Below, piece by piece: positions 55,550-64,000 of a DNA stretch of 64,000 nt. The notes under the pieces are model-generated. The model ran no database searches. It had not been told where the DNA came from and was given only the letters and a program-made list of their open reading frames with translations. The DNA is from Hydra vulgaris (taxonomy: Eukaryota; Cnidaria; Hydrozoa; Anthoathecata; Hydridae). Position numbers and translations under genes: made by a program. The stretch is taken from positions 18,041,001 through 18,105,000 of the forward strand of contig NC_088921.1 in NCBI RefSeq assembly GCF_038396675.1. Reading direction: 5' to 3'. Positions within the stretch are counted from its first letter, which is position 1. Each line of letters opens with the position of its first letter.

Positions 55550-56173
55550 TACATGATATATGATATATGATTCATTTTGTATGAATTATATATAATATAT
55601 CATGTATATATTATGATTGTTATTTTTATATATCATATGTGATATTATGTGATATAGATATCATATGTCAGGCTTGGACAGGAATGGCGTGCGATTGAGC
55701 GCTATTGCTGACCACTCAAACGATTTTATTTTTTGACAACTTGACCATGACTAATTGTTGAGATGATTTTTAAATGTTTTAGAAATGTGCTGAAAAAAGA
55801 AATGCTAGCTTAACTTAATCAAGAAAGAAAATTTAAAAAGAAAAAAAAGAAAACAATTCCTTACAAAAAAGAAAATATTTAAGGGCAAAAATAAAGTTCA
55901 AACTCAAAGCAAAAATAACTTTTAGTTACGTTTTAATTGCGTTAAAAATAAATTTCTTAAAAGTTTATCTTTCAATTAATTTATTAAAAGAAACATTTTA
56001 TTGAAGTTATGCAAAACGCAAATTACTTCTAATGATTGATTAATGAATGAACAAATTTTATTTAAATTACTGTAAAGTGTAAAGTGTTATATATATATTA
56101 TTTTTAAATTGTCATAAACATTTATTTTTCCCAATAAATGGCAAAATAAAAACTGTTTAAAAAAAGTTACTTT
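55550..56173. other. TATATCATGTATA-type AT palindromes and AT-rich stretch
   Basis: Repeated ATATCATGTATATATTATG words on both sides of the Tc1 insertion (53745-53800 and 55550-55665) are variants of one AT-rich repeat that the Tc1 element split. The remainder is featureless. Confidence 0.5.
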
Positions 56174-56179
56174 TTACTG

Positions 56180-56360
56180 TTTAAATTTTTGAATAGACCT
56201 TAGGTCTATGGTCTTGTCACAGAGCACCGTGGAAGTGCATTTAACTAGGTAGTTAATGCCTCCTTCCTGACCATCACGCAAATATATGTTTAGAGTTTGT
56301 TTCGAACCTGGATCTCCTGCTTCTAAAGCAAGCACTCTAACCACTGCACCACGGTCGCAC
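56180..56360 (-). mobile_element. tRNA-derived SINE (loop TTTAGAA) inside an IS transposase relic
   Basis: Minus strand from 56360: GTGCGACCGTGGTGCAGTGG, A box TGGTGCAGTGGTTAGAG, anticodon stem with loop TTTAGAA (anticodon TAG), B box AGGTTCGAAAC, then a body (ATGGTCAGGAAGGAGGCATT, GTCTATTCAAAAATTTAAAC). It has a perfect Pol III promoter but a non-tRNA 3' half. It starts where the bacterial transposase frame ends, so a eukaryotic SINE inserted into bacterial-type DNA. Confidence 0.75.
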
Positions 56361-56610
56361 ATAATGATTTATTTCTATCTTTGTGATTATCAACTGGTAA
56401 GTATTTCAGTTCTGACGGAAAAAAATCAAGTTGACAGCATTCATTGCTATATTTTGCTTGAAATCTTACTACTGCAGGCTCACATAAAAAGTTTTTTGAA
56501 ATAAGACCCAACCTCTTTAAATATCGATTAACAGTAGGCTTAGTGAGCAGACCCTTTAGAGGTATAATTCTTTTTCCTTCTAAATCAATACCATGATTTT
56601 CTAAAATCAT
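56361..56610 (-). pseudogene. Bacterial insertion-sequence transposase fragment (rve type)
   Basis: About 80 open codons: KRIIPLKGLLTKPTVNRYLK then RLGLISKNFLCEPAVVRFQA then KYSNECCQLDFFPSELKYLP and VDNHKD. This matches integrase-core (rve) IS transposases of bacteria, in which RFxAxYSNExWQxDxSPSxLKYLP precedes the first catalytic Asp region (QLDFFPSE here). The middle and C-terminal catalytic residues are lost at the SINE junction. The upstream part ends in a foldback at 56571-56632. It lies about 100 bases downstream of the nusG relic on the same strand. Confidence 0.7.
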
Positions 56611-56632
56611 GGTATTGATTTAGAAGGAAAAA
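56571..56632. repeat. Perfect 30-bp foldback, 2-base spacer
   Basis: Arms at 56571-56600 and 56603-56632. The left arm carries the codons of the transposase (minus-strand HGIDLEGKR); the right arm is its inverted copy and replaces the true upstream sequence. Confidence 0.92.
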
Positions 56633-56719
56633 TAAATATAACACTGTTACCTTAAACTTAATCAAGTTGTTGTTTAAGTTATTATACACAAATCTCTTTA
56701 AATAAAACACAACCAACTT

Positions 56720-57231
56720 TTACTGACTTTTCTTTACCTGGTTAAAATTAAGCTCAATAGTGGTTGCTTTACCAAAAATAGAAACAGAGATTTTAAGTTT
56801 TTGACCTTCAATATCCACTTCCTCTACAATACTTGAAAAAGTATCAATAGGACCATCTACTACTTGTATTTTATCTCCAACATAAACTTGATGTACTGGC
56901 GTTTTTAGTCTCAGATTCTAGTTGTTTAAATATTCTGCTTACTTCTTCATCACTCATAGGATTCGGTCTGGTTTTAGTACCCATAAAGCCAGTTATCTTA
57001 GGGACCCCCACTCACCAGTCATTTTTATTTTGATCAGAATATAACCAGACATAAACTTTTCTCAGTAATTACCTGTTTTCCCCTTTTTATCTCAGGAACT
57101 TCTATTACTGGCACAGCTATCTCTTCAAACTGATCAGGCATACCTTTTTTGGCAATCTAATCTTGTATCATTTGTTTTACTCTTTTCTCAGAAATAGACA
57201 CAGTATGTAGTATATAATACTTAGCAACCAT
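56720..57231 (-). pseudogene. nusG: Bacterial transcription factor NusG, broken
   Basis: Minus strand from ATG at 57231 to TAA at 56720, close to the usual NusG length of about 180 codons. NGN domain: MVAKYYILHTVSISEKRVKQ, a TAG, GMPDQFEEIAVPVIEVPEIK, KQVITEK, then after a one-base shift FMSGYILIKIKMTGEW, a small deletion, and PKITGFMGTKTRPNPMSDEE. KOW domain in another frame: VGDKIQVVDGPIDTFSSIVE then EVDIEGQKLKISVSIFGKAT and TIELNFNQVK. NusG binds RNA polymerase and couples it to ribosomes, Rho or NusA; KOW residues GDKIQVxDGP and SVSIFGKxTxxEL are diagnostic. Eukaryotic nuclei have Spt5 instead, which differs. With a stop, two shifts and a deletion this is a pseudogene. secE and rplK, its common neighbours in bacteria, are not recognisable. 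Confidence 0.88.
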
Positions 57232-57510
57232 ATTTTTTACTTCTATTAATCCCTGCTTTATTTTCCAATATTCAAGAGAAACCTTATAATATTGTGAATA
57301 CCATAATCTAATTAATAAGATCGCCGGAAAAAGCTACTCTGATGTTAGTTGTGCAAATAATGAAGCAGCAAAGTGGTGCCGGTCTAAGAACTCTCATCAT
57401 ATTTGTAGTAGCATAGGAAAGAAACCAATTTATGTTTTTAATTGATTAAATGTATTTAAAACATAATATCAAATAATTCCTTATGTGAATTGAAAATTTT
57501 AGCCAAAGTT
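57232..57510. other. Flank upstream of nusG
   Basis: The minus strand reads open into nusG (LIRLWYSQYYKVSLEYWKIK, then QGLIEVKN before the Met), which could be the tail of another bacterial gene. On the plus strand, KIAGKSYSDVSCANNEAAKW then CRSKNSHHICSSIGKKPIYV runs to a stop near 57446. Neither is recognised. Confidence 0.3.
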
Positions 57511-57516
57511 GAGGCT

Positions 57517-57724
57517 AGTTTTTCAAAACGGATTTCGCCTTGAATAAATTTGAAAATGTTTTCCAAATGACTCTTATTCGCTGCTATTAATATATTCAAT
57601 TACAATATAGTAATTGAATATATTAATAGCAAAAGTTTTTCAAAACGGATTTCGCCTTGAATAAATTTGAAAAATGATTTTCAAATGACTTTTATTCGCT
57701 GCTATTAATATATTCAATTACAAT
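57517..57724. repeat. Forward-reverse-forward duplication
   Basis: 57517-57606 (AGTTTTTCAAAACGGATTTC and so on) is repeated with a few changes at 57634-57724. Between them, 57610-57631 is a perfect 22-base inverted copy of 57582-57603. Confidence 0.9.
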
Positions 57725-59007
57725 AATTTAACTTATTCATAATTTAAAGTAACTTAAAAAATTATCTTTCAACAGATTTTTAAAAAGGCATCGAAAAATA
57801 GTTTCAAACAAATTATTATATTTAAATTTATCATTAAAAAAAAAAAACTTTAATATTTATACATTATTTGTTAATTTACACAAAACAGGTTTTTTTTAAA
57901 CAATCACTATAATTACTTTTTTATTTTATTTAAAGCCTTTGTGTAAAATAAAAACTTTAGAAAAGATCATCAATTAAAAGTTATTTATAACGTAACAATT
58001 TTTTTTATAATTTCAATTGTCAAAATATCAAAACTGCTGTGGTCAAATGGTTGCCGTGGTGTAAAGAAAAAATTGCCATTCTCCAAGTTTGATTTAAAAT
58101 AGTCTTTTAAAAAAAAAATAATCAAGTGATACATCATTTTGATTTTTCTTATAAACATACAATATTAAATGTATTTTAAAAATAATATATATAAAACTAA
58201 TGGCCTAAACCAAGATAAATGTTGTTGGTTCAAGCCACTTTCTAATTATCTATTTAGTGAACAAGTAATTAAGATGCGGTTTCTAACTATTTTTCTAGTT
58301 GCATTTTTTTGTAGTAATTCTATCAAGCAAAACTATTATTTCCTATTTATTTTAGACACTTTTAAGCATTTTTAATCCTTATTATATTACTTAGTAATTT
58401 ACTATTTATTAGTATAAAAATTGTAGTGATTTTAACTCGCGTTTTATAAAAACATTATTATTTATTTTAAAGTAAGTCATTAGTATATACTAATATATTA
58501 ATATGGACTAACATTGTGTGTGATTAGGTTTTTTTTATCAGTATTAAGTAAGTCATTAGTATACTATTAGTATATAAAGTTGATACTATAATTAATATTA
58601 TAAAGATTACCAATATCTATATATTTTTGTTAGAGCAAAATGCAGAAATCTTGCAAAGTGAAATAACTACTTTGATAGACAGTCTGATATGCTAACCATA
58701 AATTCACAAAAGCAAAGTAGTTTTGTTCTTTTAAAAAAATCAAATGAAAAAAGAAACTCTGGAGAGAAAAATAAAAGGAAATCTAGGATTTGTACATTAT
58801 AGAAAAAGTTGATTCACGAAAATTATAAATTCGCTGCTTAATTTTAAAATCATATTTTTGTACACATAGTTATTGAGTTATATTTTGGTTTTTGTTTTGT
58901 TGTTTCGCTAAAGTGGTATTTATATTATGAGTTTTTAAAATGATTCTGATGTTTTTGAAATTGGTTACGTTAAAAAATTTCCTTTCAAATAAAAAATAGT
59001 TCCTTTT
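57725..59007. other. AT-rich stretch, nothing recognised
   Basis: No coding, RNA or structured repeat supported. GTAAGTCATTAGTATA occurs twice near 58475 and 58548. Confidence 0.4.
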
Positions 59008-59148
59008 TTTTTTTTTAAACATCTTTGCTTCCAACAAAGCTACAAGCAGCCACTAATTAAAGTTGGAAGTTACTGAAAGAGAAAAGATGAAGATTGTAGA
59101 GCAAGATAACGATTGACGGACGACTTAAAAGATTGCAAATTATATGAA

Positions 59149-59712
59149 TCAGGAAAGCAAGATGAAGGAAGCGAATTCCAAAGAACTGATGTTCGAGGAA
59201 AAAAAACTGGATGAATAAGCGTTTTTAGAGCACTTAGGAACAGTCACAAAAAAAGGATGACACTTAATTGAATGACGAGTAACACGAGAATTAATTTTAG
59301 TAGATGGCACAAGAGACGCTAGCTTTTTAGAGCAGTGCCCATTATAGTATTGGTAGAAAAAAGAAAGAGAAGCAACATTACGACGATGTAATAATGATTG
59401 GAGGTTGGCTGCAAGAGCAGGTCTGACTATGTTTACAATGCGTTTTTGCACCTTGTTTAAAAGAGAAAGGGCATCATTAGAAGATCCGCCCCAGATATAG
59501 CAACAGTATTCCATACAAAGCCGGATTTGAGATTTATAGAGATAGAGAATAGAATCCAAAGTAAGAAAGTGACGAGCTCGATAAAGAGATGCAACCTTAG
59601 CAGATGCTAATTTTGCAACTGATTTGATATATGGTTTCCAAGAAAGATCGGAAGTAAGAGTTAATCCTAGAAGATGAAGAGTAGGTGACTCATCGAGTAC
59701 ATCACTGTTCAT
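59149..59712 (-). pseudogene. LINE A copy 2 C-terminal domain
   Basis: 187 codons: LHLLGLTLTSDLSWKPYIKS, KSQIRLCMEYCCYIWGGSSN, LLNKVQKRIVNIVRPALAAN, SLVPSTKINSRVTRHSIKCH. This is the LINE tail domain after the thumb. A frameshift separates it from the RT block, and its own end is shifted (copy 1 shows a longer end in another frame). Confidence 0.85.
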
Positions 59713-59879
59713 AAATATAGGAAGATCTAAATTATTGCGATAACGATTGGCCGAAAAAAATTAAGTTTTATCTGAATTAAAGTTCACCAGTCACTGTGAG
59801 CCCCATGCTGTAGCAGAAGTGAGATCCATTTCAAGCTCAAATGCCCCTTCCAAGCAATCAGAGGGTGTTGGTTTCTTAT

Positions 59880-60790
59880 CACGACAATAATAAATGGTAG
59901 TATCATCAGCAAACAATGCCACCTTAGATGTGAGAATATCTGGAAGATCGTTAATGTAAATAGGGTATAATTAATTTAAATAAAGTTAATGTAAATAAAG
60001 AGTATAGGGCTAAGGATAGAACCTTGAGGAACCCCTGAAGTTACAGAATAAGAAGAAGAGTGTTGTCCATCGAGGACAACTTTTATGCTACGATTGGAAA
60101 GGAAGGATTCAATGATCTTAAAGATGTTGCCGGATACACCATAAGAAGAAAGCTTACAGAGAAGACCAGCATGCCAAACTTTATCAAAAGCTTTTGAAAT
60201 GTCAAGAGCGATGGCCTTAACGTCTCCACCTTCATCTAATGCACGATAAAACCTGTCAGTTATTACTGTTAGCAAATCAGCTGTAGAACGAGAAGATCGA
60301 AATCCATATTGATGGTAAGAAAGTAAGTTATTAGATTCAAGATGAAAAATTAAGTGTTTGTTAATTAAAGATTCAAAAACCGTGCTTATGATAGAAGAAG
60401 ACTTATGGGACGATAGTTAGACGAATCAGGTCGCTCTCCAGAATTTTTGAAGATAGGGATAACAGATGCGGCTTTCCAGCAGGCTAGAAAACAACACTCT
60501 GATAAGCACTTGTTGAATAGTTTTGAGAGTATAGATGACAGCTCCGGAGAACACTTCTGCAAGACAATAACAGGTATGTTGTCCGGGCCACAAGCTGTAG
60601 AAGAGTCTAAGCAGGAAATCATTTTAGATGCAGATGCTGGAGTGATATGTATTTCAGGCAATGGATCAACCTGTTTTTTGGCAATATCAGGTAGAACGCA
60701 ACTAGTGGAATCAAGAGATGATATTGATGAAAAGTTTTCAGCAAACAATTCGGCTTTGTCTTTAGGTGAGGTGACAAAGTCTGACCATAC
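59880..60790 (-). pseudogene. LINE A copy 2 reverse transcriptase
   Basis: 60748-60386: AKKQVDPLPEIHITPASASK, CGPDNIPVIVLQK, KAASVIPIFKNSGERPDSSN, YRPISLL. A one-base shift near 60400 follows. 60275-59976: LTVITDRFYRALDEGGDVKA, LDISKAFDKVWHAGLL (first Asp), GVPQGSILSPILFIYIN, then a shift in a short AT duplication (59965-59995) before MFADDTTI near 59915. Active-site residues are retained. Intact LDISKAFD and GVPQGS show it is better preserved than copy 1. Confidence 0.88.
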
Positions 60791-61159
60791 AAGAGAGGTG
60801 GAATTATAGATTTGCCCTTATTATTGATATTATTAAATGTTCTCCAGAAGTCACGAGAGCCTAATTTTTGAGATGAGATACGAGATTTCATGACCTGAGA
60901 ATAGCGGGTTTTGGCGTTTTACAAAACCTTTTTACAATTGTTTCTAACAGTAATAAACAGGCGTCTGTTTTCTGGAGAATTGTTTTGCTGATAAATATGG
61001 AAGTAACGGTTTCGATTGGCAATCGCAGCAGCACAGTATGAGGAAAACCATGGATGAGAGTGAGGCTTGACCTGGAATCGTCGAGAGGGAATAAAAGATT
61101 CCATGCTAACTTGAATCCACGATAAGTTATGTAAGAAGCACATTTGTCCACAGGAAGAC

Positions 61160-62039
61160 AAAAGATTTCTACATAAGTGCCATCACAAAGAAAATCACGG
61201 AAAGAATCCCAGTCAGCTTTACTGTTGTTGTAAGAGGTTCGATAATAGGGGGATTCAGGTGATGAAGAAGAATGAGATATTAGTTTTAGAGGGATCAAAC
61301 TGTGATCAGAAGCACCTAAGTGTGAATGTGGAGAAACTGAGCACTGACTAGGATCAGTAACAAGACATAAGTCGAGTAGAGAAGGTCGATGATTCGGGTT
61401 GTCAGGATTGCGCTTTGGAAAGTTGACTGTTTGAGTTAGGGATTGTGAAATGCAAAAGTTGTGGGCTTTTATTCCTGCAGAGTCACTGACACTAGGGCCA
61501 AGCCATTCAGAGTGGTGAGCATTAAAGTCACCGACAACAACTATATTAGCTGATGGATAAAGAGAGGGGGCTTGGTCAATATGATCAGAAATAACATAAA
61601 AAAGAGTGCTGTCTTGAGATGAAGGAGAGCGATATAGAACAAAGAGAAAGGCAATAGAGTGAAGTGGTGCTAAGCGAAAGCACATAAAAGAATAGTCTGT
61701 GGATTCAAACCTAGTTTCACAACAAATGGGTGAATTCTTACGAATGTAAATGCCCAGGCCAAGCATGTGACTATTGGAGTCTTTAAGAATTAGAGGATGA
61801 TAACCATCAACACAAAGATCACAAGATGAGACAGCCGAACTCAAATTAGTCTCACAAAGAGCAAGTAGGTCTGGTGAACTTTGCAAGAGATAAGACTCAA
61901 CAGAAGAAAAGTTACTTCGAAGACCACGAATATTAGTGAATGATAGGTTTAGAGAACTTGGTGATGATGATGGTTTTTTGTGTTTTATAGTTTTTGGTAC
62001 TTTATTCATTTTTAAATTAGATTGAAGAACTTGACTCAA
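61160..62039 (-). pseudogene. LINE A copy 2 apurinic-type endonuclease
   Basis: Starts at Met 62039. Active-site motifs are all in one frame: N36 (FTNIRGLRSN), E63 (ALCETNLS), Y136 (LYRSPSS), D171 and N173 (VVGDFNAHHSEW), D223 (LLDLCLVTD), and S244-D245-H246 (LGASDHSL). It nicks the target to prime reverse transcription. The domain looks intact to about residue 293 (CASYI), where a frameshift near 61158 moves the linker PSRRFQVKPHSHPWFSSYCA into another frame. Confidence 0.88.
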
Positions 62040-62755
62040 AGCATAGATAGTGCTCAGATTACCGTTTTATAGCCCAAGCAATTGCCTCATTACTACTAAT
62101 AAACCCTAAGCCGTAACAAAGGGCTCCAAATGTGGCCTCCGCAATGCACACCAAAAGTACAAACAGGGACACCATCCATGCGTAACATGGCACTGTTAAT
62201 ACTTTGATATTTTTCAGCTGTTGATTGAATCAGCCTCTACTGAGAGCTACCACAGAGTTCGGGAAACCTGACTACCAGCTGGCCTCAGAACCATAAAACT
62301 GAGTTTAAGAGCTGTACCCTCATTAGGAGATAATAGAATGAGTTGCCTAGTCATAAAAACAGAGACACAAGCATAACCCATGCATTGAATCAAGAAGATC
62401 CAGCATTCAACATCTTAAACTGGAAACAATGTATTAAAAATACATCTGCGCCAGCCTAATAGATGAAGAAAGGGTGCGAGGCTGGTCAACAGATAGACTC
62501 TGTTTATCCATTAAGTCTTTGCCTAGAAGGCCTTCTACAAGGCAGTAGCCGGGTGCATTTAACATCTGCCCAAGATGAGTATTTTTATCGAGACACCATC
62601 TCTAGCCTTTACTCAACCAAGAGCCCCAAGGCAGGGGGTGTTTTCAATCGGAGTTGGCAACTCCTTGCATTTGCCTAAAAAGGTGTATCCTAAAAGGCAG
62701 CAGGACATGAAGCAGATTGTACTGGGTTACATGTTACCAGTAGCAGAATAATCTG
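62040..62755 (-). other. LINE A copy 2 5' UTR
   Basis: About 700 bases upstream of the LINE ORF with clearly higher G+C than the flanks and no ORF on the element's strand. Composition changes back to AT-rich near 62755, which I take as the 5' end of the element. An internal Pol II promoter would be expected here from LINE biology; no motif identified. Confidence 0.55.
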
Positions 62756-62985
62756 ATCTGACTTTAATTGACTCTTTAATTGATCTTTAAGTGACTCTTT
62801 AATTGATTTTTAATTAACTCTTTAATTGATCTGACTCCTTGTCAAATATTTTTTAAATTTACATTTAGTTATGAAGCTGTAGTGATGTAGCTATATTTAT
62901 GTAGTTGTGATGTTTTTCTTTAATTTAAATTTGTTTTCTATATTAATTTACATTTAGTAGGGTGTTTTGTGTTATTTTGGGCTAT
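62756..62985. other. TTAATTGA-rich stretch
   Basis: CTTTAATTGA/CTTTAAGTGA words repeat five times at 62763-62830. Otherwise nothing. Confidence 0.5.
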
Positions 62986-62989
62986 CTAT

Positions 62990-63152
62990 AAAATAGATAT
63001 TAAAGTCCTGAAAAGTCCTGGAGTTAATAACTTTTTTTGTAAATCCTGGAAAAGTCCTGGAAATAATGAAGCTAATGTCCTGGAAAAAGAAAAGAAGTGT
63101 CCTGGAAAGTCCTGAAATTTCAATTTTTTTATCTGGTGGGAACCCTGATTCA
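62990..63152. repeat. AAGTCCTGGAA repeat cluster, hAT-like end
   Basis: Seven copies of (A)AGTCCTGGAA or close variants lie within 140 bases and end at GGTGGGAACCCTG (63136-63148). The complement starts CAGGGTTCCCACCAGAT, a typical hAT terminus followed by clustered subterminal repeats. No second end or 8-bp duplication found, so it is a fragment. Confidence 0.55.
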
Positions 63153-63940
63153 GACAGTGAACTTGTTTTCCTAAGTTTGAGGATGTTTGTAATTTTAAAA
63201 TTAAAAAACATAGCATGGAGTTATAGTTTTTACACAATCACCACTTTAAAACTTCAAAACGTGTTTAGATGAAATTTAAGTTTTATTAAAATGTTTTATT
63301 AAATTTAAGAAAATCCCACTTATTGTATATGTGCTAAGTGATTATAAACTATGTATGTATGGTAAATAACTAAATTATTTTTTGCCAAAATATTTTCTAA
63401 TGTCATTTTCATATAGTTCAAGTCATGTTCAATATATAAGAAGCCTGGCTTTTGTTTTGAAAATTAAATAATATTTGCATAAAGTTTTCCAAAATTAAAT
63501 TTTCCATTTAAACATTTAGACTTATATGTTTTTAAAAATTGTTTTAATATTGCTAATAGCTTTGCACATAATCTTATCTATGTAAAAATTTACATTTTTA
63601 CCTAAGTATAGTTTTGGACATGTGAAAATATGCATAATACAATATATTCAATTTACCATTTATGCATTAGTGTCTTTAGACTTGAAAAAAAACTTCATCA
63701 AGGTAAATTTAATTTGTTTTCTGTTTATGGTCATTGCCACTGGACAGGTCAGGTGCATACACACCCACCTGGCTTCCTTCCCTAGTCATGGCCATCATCA
63801 TCATCACAATCATTGATGCACATACTGTTTTTCGCAAATGATATGAAACTTTAAAGACTAGGGGTGTTTTGGTCCTTAACCCAACTCTCCACTTAAGTGG
63901 TGTCTATGTCTGTAACCTTCAATAGAACTCAACAAGATCA
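63153..63940. other. AT-rich stretch, nothing firm
   Basis: A less AT-rich segment at 63725-63935 has no recognisable ORF or repeat. Confidence 0.35.
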
Positions 63941-63965
63941 AACAGCTCAGTTGATTCTTGTAATG

Positions 63966-63994
63966 TTGGAAGTTAGGGTTTGCCGACCTTGAAC
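63966..63994. repeat. Possible relative of the 21373 TIR element
   Basis: GGAAGTTAGGGTTTGCCGAC followed by CTTGAA resembles the end plus GGTCGGCA words of the 212-bp element at 21373-21584 (GGAATTAGG..., TGCCGACCT). The window ends here, so the rest cannot be seen. Confidence 0.35.
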
Positions 63995-64000
63995 TTTTTT

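Larger units (their letters stand above)
59008..62755 (-). mobile_element. LINE family A, copy 2, near full length
   Basis: Minus-strand non-LTR retrotransposon: a G/C-richer 5' UTR (62755-62040), endonuclease (62039-61160), linker, RT, C-terminal domain, and a 3' end GTTGGAAGCAAAGATGTTTA plus an A-run at about 59008-59020. It matches copy 1 (22.4-24.6 kb) and the fragment at 24975. About 3.7 kb. Confidence 0.88.

Noticed and set aside
60447..60809. 120-codon plus-strand ORF
   Set aside because: It is the antisense of the LINE A RT block.

Overview
The window is very AT-rich eukaryotic DNA dominated by decayed transposable elements, long (TA)n tracts and foldback sequences. The mix (CR1/Jockey-type LINEs, hAT, Transib, Tc1/mariner and Ty3/Gypsy elements, tRNA-derived SINEs, and the relics of an intron-containing axonemal dynein gene) fits a cnidarian such as Hydra. 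That host assignment is inference; no ribosomal or barcode gene is present.

Layout. 0-4 kb: a dead hAT/BED transposase (+) abutting a Ty3/Gypsy fragment (-). 4.7-8.7 kb: a Transib (RAG1-like) transposase copy (+) split by a 5'-truncated LINE. 10-11.2 kb: a hAT MITE with an 8-bp target duplication and an unusual inverted-repeat element. 11.26-13.76 kb: a second Transib relic with both ends intact (CACAGTG termini, CGGCG target duplication). 14.33-16.51 kb: the only long intact ORF outside transposons, 726 codons, intronless, unrecognised, with a duplicated 75-residue module. 16.9-42.2 kb: an unprocessed pseudogene of an axonemal dynein heavy chain; I recognise 14 exon remnants in order on the + strand, several with stops or frameshifts. 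LINEs, SINEs, a Ty3/Gypsy element and microsatellites lie in its introns. 42-45 kb: transposon scraps including an IS200/IS605-type transposase C-terminus. 45.7-49.6 kb: a PHD-finger LINE. 49.9-51.3 kb: two bacterial-looking decayed ORFs. 53.8-55.5 kb: a Tc1/mariner element, TIR to TIR. 56.2-57.2 kb: a broken bacterial nusG, next to an insertion-sequence transposase fragment interrupted by a eukaryotic SINE. 59.0-62.8 kb: a nearly full-length LINE (-), same family as the one at 22.4-24.6 kb.

Two themes run across the window. First, prokaryote-type sequence (nusG, two IS transposase fragments, a Cys-rich ORF and perhaps the 726-codon ORF) is embedded in and interrupted by eukaryotic repeats, as expected for old transfer from an intracellular bacterium; a Rickettsiales source is a guess. 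Second, there are at least nine short foldback inverted duplications with spacers of 1 to 13 bases, several inside former coding sequence, which look like template-switch events rather than transposon ends.

No intact host gene is seen. Apart from the 726-codon ORF, every recognised coding sequence is truncated, frameshifted or interrupted.
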